From Medicago truncatula (Eukaryota > Streptophyta > Magnoliopsida > Fabales > Fabaceae), in assembly GCF_003473485.1 (NCBI RefSeq), contig NC_053045.1, positions 4,242,501 to 4,306,500 on the forward strand: a stretch of DNA of 64,000 nucleotides, in the 5' to 3' direction. The notes under the pieces are model-generated. The model ran no database searches. It saw only the letters and a program-made list of their open reading frames with translations, and had not been told where the DNA came from. Each line of letters starts with the position of its first letter. Positions within the stretch are counted from its first letter, which is position 1. Shown here one piece after another: positions 48,128 through 59,879 of the stretch. The translations under genes were made by a program, and so were the position numbers.

Positions 48128-48607
48128 TGCCTTTTCTGCTGCACCCTTAATTCATTAACAATAAAAAATATATTAGATTCTTCATAGAAACTTAGGCGAG
48201 ATGTCTATAACATTAACAAAATACAGCAAAATTTAATAAATGTTACTACTTAAATAAAAGTAATGATATTCCTATGACCAACATTTTAAGAAGTATTACA
48301 TTAAGGCCAGGTAATTAAAAATGATTGTTTTGGTGACATTTTATGATTAACAAATATATGTACCTTTGATTTCATGCTGCAACTTATGTTTTTATAGATA
48401 AAGTTGCAATACAAATTCATATATCAGTTTCTTGGTCCAAAATTAAACTCCAATTAACCAAATTCAGCTAGAAATAAAAAATATATATATAGTAATCCAG
48501 AGGATTGTATTGACTTTTGCAAGTGAAGGATTGTGACTAATGTTATAATAGTCTTTACTGAGCTAATAAACTATAGATGGATGAGTAGCAGAACATACTT
48601 CACATAC

Positions 48608-49142
48608 ATGATTTGTACAAGAGTACCAAAATGGACGCATTTCGAAGTTAGATTTTCTAGCAACAATTCCATATGGCAATGCCTTACTTCCAGAATGTAT
48701 GTATTGTCTCTGAGGAAATGCAAATTAACAGAAGCAGAATCAGAGGCAATTCTAAGTTGTTAAAACTCATAAAAGCTTATTAGTCATAGTCCCTCTGACC
48801 TACACATGAGAAATTTTTCAAGTCCCAATTCTTGACATTAAGGACCAAAATGATAGTTTGCTCTAATATCTGCAAATTAATATTTAGTTCTATTATACAA
48901 TGATTTCTACATAAGTGTGCAGGACATAGAATATAAGGAAGGTCACAAAAAGGTTTTGGTCTTACTTCACAGCTCATACAATATCTACAAATATAGAGCT
49001 AAGAAGTAAAAAACCATGATTACATACTGTTTCATTGAAAAATCTTAAAGTTTCAGGATCAATTCGTAACACAAATTCGAATTTAATAAGCAGACATTAC
49101 AGCATAAATTATTTGAGAAGCTCTGGAAAACAAATACGCCAT
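48608..49142 (-). other. Upstream exon module of TNL-5 (blocks C and B; block A deleted)
   Basis: C 49142-49101 (MAYLFSRASQIIYA, donor GTAATG), B 48709-48608 (34 codons, HSGSKALPYGIVARKS, donor GTATGT). Block A is missing: sequence jumps from ttatgattaac to aaatatatgtacctttgatt, which in TNL-3 lie about 230 bases apart on either side of block A. B could join directly to the phase-0 acceptor before GAAEKA (48145), still in frame. Upstream of the C ATG the frame is also open, reaching back to MSESRIRSLAAKAFK in the leader exon. Confidence 0.5.
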
Positions 49143-49311
49143 TGAATTGGAACAAATGCACTCTGAACGATCTTTCTTCGTCTCTAGGACCTCGAAAATT
49201 ACAATAAGGGAAACACAAGAATATTACCGGAACGAAAGAGAAAAGAAATGAAATGAAAAGATCACAGAAAGCAAAATTAATGGCCATAGCCTGAAGAAAG
49301 CAATTACTGAC

Positions 49312-49560
49312 CTTGAATGCTTTGGCTGCTAGAGATCTGATTCGACTTTCACTCATATGAATGTCATTGACCTTGCAGTTTAAAGTGTGAACTAATACAC
49401 ATTCACACTCCCACAGAGCATTAGATCTGTATATTATTAAAAAAATATTAATGTCACCATTATTTAAATATAAAATAGCAGGGGCAAACGTTGAGTTGCT
49501 TAACAATTTACATGCTGGAATTATCTGTATGAAGCATCTGACAATGACATGCAGTTATCT
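49312..49560 (-). promoter_or_regulatory. TNL-5 promoter and leader exon with W-box
   Basis: Leader exon end at 49312 (minus aaagcattcaag, donor GTCAGT). W-box TTGACC 49377-49382. Shared TNL promoter block around 49500-49560 (tacatgctggaattatctgta). Confidence 0.5.
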
Positions 49561-49689
49561 TCAAATTTAAATATATTAACATAGTGTTAATTTTTTTATT
49601 AATGTTGGTTGAAAGAATTTAAATTCTCTCAATTCAAACTCTTCATCAATTTCTCTCTATCTTCTCTTTATCTCTCTTAACTAACCTTG

Positions 49690-50038
49690 ACCTTTTTCTT
49701 CCAAATGTCTCATAATTTAACTCTCTTCATTAAGAGGAATTGTTGGGATCTAATTTTCAAATGGTTGGAGCTACGAGATAGTAGATACCTTTCTATTGTT
49801 CAATTTTCTTTGCAAAGGAAAGAAGGGTCGGAAAGTCTCTCACTTAATTTGGTTAACAACAGTTTGGTGCATTTTGTTGGAATGCCATGATATCATTTTC
49901 AACAGAAAAGTCGCTAATGTTCTTGCGGTGGTTGGTCGAATTAAGCGAATATCATGGTCTTGGTTCATTTGCATGGAGTGTAGGAATAAAAATTTAGTAT
50001 TATCGGATTGGTGGACTAATCCACTTGTTGGTCTTTAA
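49690..50038 (+). pseudogene. LINE-derived fragment (zf-RVT region)
   Basis: One frame reads HLIWLTTVWCILLECHDIIF then GRIKRISWSWFICME and NLVLSDWWTNPL, ending at a stop at 50036-50038. This matches the W-x-R-N-x-IIF and SWxWF words that close the zf-RVT region of plant LINE polyproteins. No other domain is attached. Confidence 0.6.
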
Positions 50039-50980
50039 ACTGTTCTGCTTTGACAGAGAGTCATTATCGGTTGCTTTGGATTTTCTGCGTTTGGAGCCTC
50101 GATGACCAGCTGTTGGACAGTATACTAAATGGCATTTTGATATTTCTGTTGCTACTATTTGTTACATTTTGTAGGGGAAACTTAGCTTTTCGGTTCATAT
50201 TGGCAGAGGTAGTATCATGATTAGTAGGTTCATTTTCTAAGTGGCAGGAGATATTGTGATTTAGCAGGCTTTGATTTTGTGATGGGGAGACATGTAGAGG
50301 TTTCATAGTTTAGTTAGTCACTCATGTGCACTTTGTTATGGATTGTTGTCATTTTGTATATTGTTATCTTTAAGTTGTATTCTGTTTAGAGCAGCTTTGC
50401 ACATCATGTCATTAAAGAAATTTTGCTCATAAAAAACAAACAATGAAATTTAAATATAGACTCTACTAATTAGAGAATTTAATAAAAAGAAGTGCCAAAT
50501 GAGACGAGACACAAATTTTAAATAACATAATATCTAGTGATTTTGCTGATATTTCACCAAACAAAATTAAAATGTGGTTGGAATGAATCAAATTGAAACC
50601 GAGATAATTACAGCTCTTCAAAATTTACATGACTTACAAAACACAAGTTAAGGCGCTAAATTAATCCAATGATAGAAAGTAGAGATTTGCATTGCAGCCT
50701 CATATCTTTGCCTAGCATAAAATCTTCTGAGTGTGAATTACCATAAAAATGTTGTTCAAATTGAAGCTTCTTTTCTTCTGTATCAAGATAATCTTAGTGC
50801 ATATTGGAATAGGCGGTGAATTTCACAACATGGCGGTAGCAGGGTGAATTTACTGAGCTTCTAATTTAGGCGAAATTTTGGTGGCACATCTTGGTTCTGA
50901 TAAATTTACCATTAATCCAAACATACACTTAATTTGAGCTAGCACACATTCATAACATCCCATAACATTTCTTGCAGATA

Positions 50981-53900
50981 TTACCTTCCAATCTTTTCAA
51001 GGTTTTCAAAGACAGTTTTCATTCTAGGCCTAACTTCAGGATCACCTTCAGTACATGAAAGTGCTACATGAAACACAGCCAATACCTCTTTCTTAGCACG
51101 AACTTCTTGTAGCAAAGATGGATCAACCATTTCAGATAATGGACTTTCTTGATCGAACCCATTTCTCACCCACCTTACCAAATCTGAAACTTCAACAGAA
51201 GCCGATGATGACGCCGATGTGGGAGAAGATTCAGTAGATTTACCGGTTAACAATTCAAGCAAAACAACACCTAATGAGTATACATCCCATTTCTGTGTTG
51301 GTCTACAACCAGGTACGCGAGCCTCAGGGGCTTTGTAATTGTTACCACGACCGTTGTCTGATGAAAACCTACTATCTTTGTGTGATGATTTCATCATGTA
51401 AGGTAGAGCTCCACCCATGAATCCACCAGTTGAAGGGCTATTTCCAGTGATGCTGATTAGTCGGTTAAGTCCAAAATCGGAAATGTAGGGTTCTAAGTCG
51501 TTGTCAAGTAAGATGTTTGTGGGTTTTATGTCACCATGGACAAATTTTCTAGGACTAAACTCATGAAGATAGGATAAGCCTCTTGCTATTCCTTTTGCAA
51601 TTCTTAACCTTGTTGACCATGAAAGGTTTGTAGATGGTTGGCCATTTCTCCCTGTACATACAGTCAAATAGGATTAACAAAACCATGAGTTGCACCAAAG
51701 TAAATTTTTTTACCAAGTTAGTGCAAAAACTCGATCAACTTATCAAACTAATGCACATTTTTCAAATTTTTATTCAAATTAGTTTACTCGTTACCACCAA
51801 CTGCTTACATTATGTTTTTTATCAAGCAAAATCATGAAGGACAACACAACTTTGTCTTTTTTAAGGAAGTAGTAATCGTGATGAATGATGTAAGGGAAAC
51901 GATGTTACTTCCTTAAAAGAAAAGCAAAAATTGTAACTGCAACTAGAAATGATTAAGTTATTTTAAGTAAAATTGGTTTTGCCTCAAAACTTTGGTACAC
52001 ACACAATTAATAGTGGAAGGGTTATAGCAGATTATGTTAACGTCTCTTGAGTTCAATATTTTCTCCTGATATATAGTGAGACATAAGTGGAGTGGAAGCA
52101 AAGGGAAATAGTATGAATACAATTATAGTGGGGTCCAGGTCAATTTAAAAGATATTGTGAAGCTTGTTGAGACACATTGCTTCATATTAAAGAAAGTATA
52201 GTCTATAATAAGATGAAATAAAACATGAAACAGAAAGCATCATTTTTCAGTAAGAAACTCGGATTTTTGTCTGAACTGAAAATCCAAGAGTACTCAAGAA
52301 TCTTTGCAAGGAAGAAAACAAAGATTAAAAACTCAAACTGTTGTGACTTTATTAATGCATTCATTTTGCATCTAAAACCATTTTCTATAATTAGAACAAA
52401 AGTTTGTACAATTCACAATAAAACTACGGTATCTGTCCCCACTCTTGATTAAATGGACAAGGTTTTAAGGAAAATGATAAATATAGCGAAGGAAACAATC
52501 ATGAAGCAATTGCAAATAAGTGTTATTGGTTGCCAATCCCCACGACTGGGTGATTTCAGCAAATTCCAGGACTGAAGTGATTCCATCCGTTATGTAGTTT
52601 TATCAAACACGCGCTCGCGAGATTTCACAAAAACAAATTCGCTATATATAGCAAATCCTCTTCTTAAATAATAGCCGTGTTGCAGTTGCAATTTTTTATA
52701 TGTACTAAAATTGGGTTATATACAAATTATGGTCACAATTGCAATCACAAAGTAATCGCAAAGATATAAAATAAACATTGACGTCGCCACCATGATAGCA
52801 GTGGTAGATCGTTTTTGTTTTTTTGAACAAAGTGGTAGATCGTTTTTCTAAAACATTGTAGGTAGTCTTGTTTGGATCCCCTAGAGCTGTTGTAGCATAA
52901 AACAGCTCTAGAGGACTCGAATTCAATGTAGGCTTCTCTCTCGATATTTAAAGAGTGAATGTACTTATAATTATGATAACATTAATATTTTCAAGTGCAT
53001 AACAACTATCAAAACTTTGAACCTAATTTGAAAACAAAAAATAAATAAAACAAATTAAATCAATAAACTAAAATTATGAAACAAAAGAACTGACCTCGAA
53101 GTGCATTGTTCAAATTGCCATTGGAAATAAAATCACTTATAAGAAGCTTTTCATCATGTGCCCAATAATAAGCTCTCAACCTCACAATATTAGGATGCTT
53201 AACCTTCCCAATGGTTTGCACCTCAGCTACAAACTCCTTATACTTCTCTTCTCCACCCTCCCCTAATCTCCTCACCGCCACCGGCATCCCATTTCCAAGC
53301 ACCACCTTATACACAATCCCTAATGCACTCTTCCCTAACACATATGCTGATGCCTTCAAAAGCTCATCAAGCTCAATCCTAAAACCTTTGTCAATTGTCA
53401 CCAATTCACCTTCTCCTTTCCCTCCTCCATCTACATCTACTTCACTCTCATCATTACCTTCCTCATTCTTCAAACTATTTATACATGGAAGCAAAGTACA
53501 AGCACTACCTTTCTCATCCTCATTATCATTGCCAAATCCTATTCTCTTCCTTATGCAACACCATACATTGTGACCATCCTTCTTCTTCCAATAAACATAC
53601 ACAATCACAAGCCCAACGAGTGCGACCCCAGCAACATCTGCTGCCGAGATCAAAATAATCAAACCAGGGCTCAACCCTTTCGAACGGTTATCTGATTCGT
53701 TTCTGTGAGAAGACGAACTAGATGACCCTCGGTCTGAACCTGTGCAGGATTTTCTTAGTGGAAGTCCGCACAGGTTTTTGTTACCGAGAAAAGCAGTTGG
53801 GCCCTGGTTTGAAAATGTTCCCGTTTGGGGAATCTCACCAACTAGGTTATTGCTTCGGAGATCAAAGTTCACGGTTGGCGGTAATTTCCCGAGTGAGCTC

Positions 53901-54595
53901 GGAATCCTACCGGAGAAATGGTTGAACGATAGGTTCAACGTGCCGGAGAGGGAACCGAGGTCACCAATGTCGTCTGGGATCGAACCTTTGAAATCGTTAC
54001 CGGAGAGGTCAAGCTGGACAAGAGTATCGAGTTCCGACCAAACTCCGGTCGGAACCTCACCGGAGAATTTGTTCCTTGCTAAAATAAGCCTCTGAAGCTG
54101 CCTACATTTCTGGATATCATTCGGAATATCACCAGAGAAAGAATTATCGGAGAGGTCGAGATTCTGGAGTCGTGGAACGGTGCAGACAGAAGCCGGAAAC
54201 GGACCGGAGAGATTATTCCGGTGAAGAAAAATACTATGAAGTGCAGTAGCATTAAACAACTGAACCGGAACAACACCATAGAATTCATTATCATGAAGAT
54301 TAAGACGTCGAAGATAGCGAAGCATGCCGAGCTCAGACGGAATGTATCCCTGGAGAGATTTTCCGGCGAGTGCAATTCCAACTACACGCGGCTCCGGTAC
54401 ACCGGATATATTCGCACAGGATATTCCTGACCATCCGCAGGGGTAGGAATCTCCTCCGTTCCAGTCGGAGAAAGCGCCGTCGATGGATTGATCGACGGCA
54501 GCTTTTAGAGAGAGAAGGGCAAGACCATCTGATGAGAGTGAAAATACTGAGCTGAAGAAAAAATGAAAGCAAAGAAGAAAGAAAAATAACTTCAT
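50981..54595 (-). CDS. LRR receptor-like kinase, atypical kinase domain (ZAR1/At1g67510 type)
   Basis: Two exons, 54595-53095 and 51651-50981; donor GTCAGT, acceptor gtacag; joined frame gives 723 residues. Signal peptide 1-22 (FFFLLCFHFFFSSVFSLSSD), LRRNT domain with DWNGGDSYPCGWSGISC, about six LRRs (LQNLDLSDNSFSGDIP), a Ser-rich hinge, one membrane helix (GLIILISAADVAGVALVGLV, about 315), then a kinase-like domain with LGKSALGIVYK. Two catalytic positions deviate: VAVR replaces VAIK Lys, and FVHGDIKPTN replaces HRD; DFG is kept (ISDFGLNRL). C terminus has APEARVPGCRPTQKWDVYS and a standard alpha-I helix. Family members are known as atypical LRR-RLKs; the name is from recalled similarity. 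The 1.4-kb intron holds a small palindrome. Confidence 0.9.
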
Positions 54596-54999
54596 TGAAG
54601 TTATTTTTTGAATGAAAGGTGGTGTTAATACGACACCGTTTTGAAGGTTAGAAGAAGAGAAAAATGGTTATGGAAGAGTGAATGAAAAACAGGGGAATGG
54701 GAAGTTGGTGTATTTATGAGAAAGATAAGTTGTTTTTAATATGGTGGGGTCCACATCCCGCCAAAAGTACAGAGAGACTATCTAACCGAAAGAAAGTTGA
54801 AAGAGTGAAGTATAATGTAAGAAAAACACACATAGATAAAGAATTTCTCCACTTGGTTTATACGTTTACAAATTCAAATTACTACATCATTATATTATAC
54901 TTGAGTTATAATTATTATCATATAAATATTGGTGGTCCATGTGCCATAAGCGGTAAATATTTAGGTTTGTTAACCATTTTATCAAGATTTCAATCTCTT

Positions 55000-57170
55000 T
55001 AGAAAGATCAACTTCTTAAATGAATTTCAATTACTATGAAGGGATTAGTTACTTGCGCAATAGTTGACCAAAAAAAAATTTGATAGTCATTGAGACGGTT
55101 TACATTTACTAGATTATGATCTTTCTTGGAGTTTGTTGTGTTAGCTCTTGATTTTGATTTTGATTTTGAACTTTGAAATTTCTTTTCTTTCCACGTTGTA
55201 AAATACATGTAATCTTTATTTTGGTGGTGAAAATACATGTAATCTAAGATGATATTGAAAAAGTATTATATGTGAACTTAAACTTCATAAATAAAATTCA
55301 TGCTGAAGTGTAGTGATGAGTTACTCATACATTTGGAATTCAATAGTTGTTTGTATTTGTGGTGAATGTGCATTGAGCTTGAAGCTGTAATTTTTAGCTT
55401 CGAACAAATCACGGTCAAAAGACGTTTAGACGTAGCAAATGGAAGACTAATGCATTTCCAAAAGTACTGGAAAATTTGTTACATTGCATGCTAGAAAGTG
55501 AATATGAAGTTATCTACACCAACAAGAATCACGACAAAATTTGTGATTAAAAACACAAATTTCAGTCAAAGAAAAAGATTAATTTTTTAAACATGTGTGC
55601 AACACAAGTTATGTTAATGTACCTTATATGTGACATGTGTTTATATGTAACATTTGTTTCTAATGACTAATTCGTGTGATCTCTTTGTTTGGCCACATAA
55701 GCCTGCCAAAATAACTTTTTAATGTATAAACTCACTGAACACGTAAGTAAAACTTTAGTAAAGATTTCCAAGACACTATAATCTTATTTTCTGTTATCAT
55801 GGGATATATAGTTAGTTTCCTTGACCTAGTGCAAAAGGCAAAATCCTTTTCTACAACCAACCACCACTTTCTCACTCACAGTAGAAGTGCCATTACCATC
55901 ATGACCACTTCTTTTATACCGTACGTCTTACTGCAATTAAAGCCATTTGTTCCTTCACGTGATTGGGTAATTGAGATGGAAACCATCCTTTGCTATAATT
56001 GTTCAATCGTTGAGTGGAAATATAAAAATTAATTGCATCTACGTCTTTAATCATGTAGGACAAACTTACAAGCTAACTAAGGTAAATATGGCATAACAGT
56101 ATAAATTTTATGTGCAAACAATTTTGGCAATGATTTATAGCATAGAAGAACTTCAATATGCCCAGGATACCTTTCCTATGTTTCAAAAGAAGACACATTA
56201 AATCCATCCAGACAAATTATTAAATACACTCCAAGAGAGAATAAATTCAAATAAGTTTCTCTCTGAAATCATGGGAAATAATTGATTCCTGTCACAGTTG
56301 TAATTAAAGTAATTAGTGCATAGCTAAATTGAAGAATTCAACCCAATGCTTTAAAAATCCAAGTTAACAGACAGTTTAACTGAATTAACCACATAACTGA
56401 GTTGATCATCAAAAGCATTGCACCCACCACAAATAAAAACAGTAAAGAGATGGAAATGAAACTAGGTAATACTATAGCTGATGTACCTGAGAATCCAATG
56501 ACAAGTGACATTGTAAAACCACCTAATTTTTTCATTATTCAATCAAGGTACCAAATTATTTCTTAGCTTAGAGTAGATGTCTTATTATAGACCTGAGTTT
56601 AAAACTATTCTAGCTCAACACTTTCTTTTTGTATTTGATTAATCTACACTCTTCTCATGTAATATAAAAAGGAACTATGTCCCGACAATTTTTCCCCACT
56701 GCCCTTCAATCAACCAGTTACTTTTTAAGAAAACAATCAAGAGAGACAGGTAGCTCAGCAGAAGTTGATACATTGCCTCTTATAAATTACTATCATATGA
56801 TTATTGTTATTATTATTACCATTTCCATGGCTACCTTAAAAGCAAGACACCGTTGTCTTCAGGATGGTCAAGGAACTACGCATGTATCACCAATTCACTA
56901 AGGTTAGTACCTATTACAATATAAAATTCATTTATTCATCTTAATTCGCTTCTTCCAACTTGTCCCTTCATTAGTAGGGATCAGTGTAGTCATACGGCGA
57001 CTATAGCAGAATTTGATCAAACAGCTATTATGAGACCCGGGATATGCCCATCAGTGAGGTCAAATAGAGGCACTATAGCATAGCGGAATTTGAACAAGCC
57101 TCTATTTTTCATAATCCATGATTGAGCACATTGTTTAGCCCCCAGACCCTTGCACCCCGTTATTAATGAA
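55000..57170. other. Intergenic stretch with no gene recognised
   Basis: Between the receptor-kinase promoter and the S17 gene. Short open frames (for example 56338-56535, a hydrophobic 65-residue frame, minus) show no known motif, splice signals or codon bias. Nothing else could be supported. Confidence 0.5.
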
Positions 57171-57175
57171 TAATA

Positions 57176-57473
57176 TACTCCCTCCGTCCCTAATTATAAG
57201 ACCCTTTTGAGAATTTTTTTTGTCCCTTTTTATAAGACCCCTTTGTTATTTCCAACTACATTAATTATTTCTTTACATACATGCCCCTATTTATTATACA
57301 TATTTTTCTTCAATCAACAATAAATAGCATATGGAAAACATAAACTAACTCTCTCTCTTAAGGATAAAATTGTAAAAACAATAGTGATTACAAACAACTT
57401 TAATACAAATATTCACTTTCTTAATTCCCGTGATTTTAGCAAAAGGGTCTTATAATTAGGGACGGAGGGAGTA
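57176..57473. mobile_element. Stowaway-like MITE
   Basis: Element 57178-57471 (294 bp) begins ctccctccgtccctaattat and ends ataattagggacggagggag, a long terminal inverted repeat, with TA on both sides. TIR and target duplication fit the Tc1/mariner Stowaway group. Confidence 0.9.
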
Positions 57474-58158
57474 CATGATTTGTTTCCAATCTGTCAAACC
57501 TTCCCTGCCATGTTATAAATCTCTAATCCTACTAAGATTAGATTCTTAATTATTATTTACAGGACCTCTCCTACTGCATTTGAAAGTTAAGGCTATTACT
57601 TGTTTGTGGAGAAATTGGAAGACAATGTAATACAGATACCACATTTAAATATCTTATCAATTATTTTGAAAATCAGAAATCTGCAGACATACAAAACCTT
57701 TTTATAATCATCCTACACTATAATTCAATTGCACAAATGGCAATAGAGATCACATAATATGACATCTTGACATCTAATAAGACCTTATGTCATCTGAGGT
57801 TCCAGAAGACTGATTCTAACCCATCAACAAACAAGCTAACCAACCTTGGAATATGCCACATTAAAATTCGTCCTGCCACAAAAATTGCCATTCCATTATA
57901 TTCAGTTATTTCACCAACACAACAGCATGGGAAAATTCAGGAAGCAAAAGCATGTAAACCAATAATTAGAAGTTTACTACAAAAGAGTATCATATAGCAT
58001 ACTGTCAAAGTGTCAATTATATGCACTAGACTACGGTTGGAAAATCCACTCACTCAACTAAACCTAAACTTCATTTCCAATTCCACTTCCACACACCAAC
58101 ATCTAAAAACTGTGTAAATCTCACAGCCAAGATTAACTTTATAATACCTTGAGCAAAT

Positions 58159-58756
58159 TTATGACGTAGATGTAGGTCCTACAGAGTTCGAGCTCGCATT
58201 CTCAGACACTGTTGCAGAGGGAGGAACATATATGCGTGCTTTCTTAAGAATTTCAGCAACCACCCAGTGTTTATGCTTGCTCAGAGGCCTAGAAGAATCC
58301 AATCGAACCTGAAATGATAAGCACAAAAGCATATGCTTGTTTAGTTATCTTACAAAACCAAGAACACACAGCAAATTCAAAATTATACAAGACATTGTTG
58401 TCAATTACAATCACCAAAAACAGCAGTTTGTTCAAATTTAGCTACGCAATAGTGCTGCTATAGCCACTAGAGACAACATATTGTGCTAAATGGCGCATTG
58501 CAAAACAATAGTAATTTGTTCTAATTTAACTACGCTGAAGCGCCGCTGTTTAACAACACTGGTAAAAGACAGGTAAATTATTCGCAATACTAACTCGGTC
58601 ACCGATGTTGCAAAGATTGTTTTCATCATGAGCCATAAACTTCGAAGTGCGCTTAATATATCGGTTGAACATTTTGTGGTGGAACAATCTATCAACTGCT
58701 ACAACAACCGATTTCTGCATCTTATTTGAAACCACCATTCCTACTACTTGCTTCAT
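58159..58756 (-). CDS. Ribosomal protein S17 (uS17), organellar type, two exons
   Basis: Exon 1 58756-58595 and exon 2 58308-58159; donor GTTAGT, acceptor tttcag; 103 residues. Conserved words: [20 protein letters not shown] at the start, then [17 protein letters not shown] (across the junction), [19 protein letters not shown]. These are characteristic of bacterial-type S17, a small-subunit primary rRNA-binding protein. The closest plant protein I recall is the nuclear-encoded mitochondrial S17 (At1g49400 type), which also lacks an obvious long transit peptide. A Ser-rich tail follows ([13 protein letters not shown]). No trace of a plastid transit peptide, so the compartment is inferred. Confidence 0.85.
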
Positions 58757-59173
58757 CTTCTCTGCTATTCCAATCCCAACAAACCCTAATTCAGATGAAT
58801 ATGTATTAGTACAACAACATAGTAACTAATAAAATTCCATAAATGTCACAAGCGAATTTTGAAGAAAACAAATAGTAATCACGCACCAAAGAACAATAGT
58901 ATACAACCTGTTTTTCTCAGGCCACATTATGCAACCTGTTTTTCTCATATCGTTGGGATGATTCTTTTGTTAAGATTGATTCTAGTGGAGCTCTACTATG
59001 CTACGGCGCAGAAGAGAGGAAATATGAAAATGCGAAAAATAAAAGAGAAAAATGAAAACCTGAACGATTTTGTCACAGTTTCTGGTGAACGGTGACTTCT
59101 CCGGCTGAGATTTCCGGCGAGTAAGGTTCAGTGCGATGACGCCGAAGTGATTGCGATTCTGAAAGGGAAAAGC

Positions 59174-59345
59174 GAGATGATGAGTTGTTGGCCTCATCAA
59201 AAAATAAGTAGATTGGGCTTAGGTTAGAGTCTTATTCTTTTTTCGAACTTTCTTTTCCCACCCTCCTCCTTTCTCACGCGCCCTCCTTAATTCTCAAAAT
59301 TCCTCGCTTAGATATTATTCTCTACCCCTAATGTGCCTGCTCTTG
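59174..59345. repeat. Upstream block shared with the F-box gene (S17 copy)
   Basis: gatgatgagttg-tggcctcatcaaaaaa-aagtagattgggcttag through cccaccctcc, ctcacgcgccctcc, ctctacccctaatgtgcctgctcttgcc matches 63766-64000 in the same order and direction, with the F-box copy containing extra sequence before the last block. It lies just upstream of the S17 gene on the minus strand. Confidence 0.8.
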
Positions 59346-59366
59346 CCAAGCCAATTCAGTCATGGT

Positions 59367-59876
59367 AGGTATGTCTTGTCTAATGCGGCTCATATTTGAA
59401 AATATGACTTTACACAAAAAAATTATGAATTATGAATTTTTAAACCTCCAAAATCTCAAAAAACAAAACAACGAAAATCACAATATATGAATCGAATTTT
59501 GAATTAATTGTTTGGAGAGATATCTATAGAAATACATAAAAAGAATCTGTAAAGTTTCGTATCATTTTAAAGATGTTTTAATTTATTTTTATTTCTCAAC
59601 CAAAACTTGTGGAATTGCAATTTTGTTCCGAGTAAACCTATACTCACAGGTCTAATTTCGTTCTCTAATTTTGTAGGTATGGTTTTAACTTCATAAGAAC
59701 TTTCACCATGAAATTTTGGAGGTTTTAAACGAGATATAAATTAGTTATGAATTGCTTAAGAAATTCATAATTATGGGGAATAAAAACTCATAATAAATTC
59801 GTCCACATTTGGAAAAAAAATCTAATTTTTTGTGTAAAGCTATGTTTTAGCATCCTAAACATGCCTGAAAATGTTC
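59367..59876. repeat. Imperfect fold-back repeat, possible MITE
   Basis: The arm atgactttacacaaaaaaattatgaa with cctccaaaat (59403-59453) is mirrored by ttttggaggttt (59714-59725) and aattttttgtgtaaagctatg (about 59824-59845). Arms are diverged and target duplications were not found, so class is uncertain. Confidence 0.45.
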
Positions 59877-59879
59877 ATG

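Noticed and set aside
53211-54095. Open frames on the plus strand opposite the receptor-kinase exon 1
   Set aside because: Antisense shadows of the LRR coding frame; no motif of their own.
56338-56901. Short hydrophobic frame (minus) and a 74-codon frame (plus)
   Set aside because: No recognised motif, no splice or promoter signals; likely chance.
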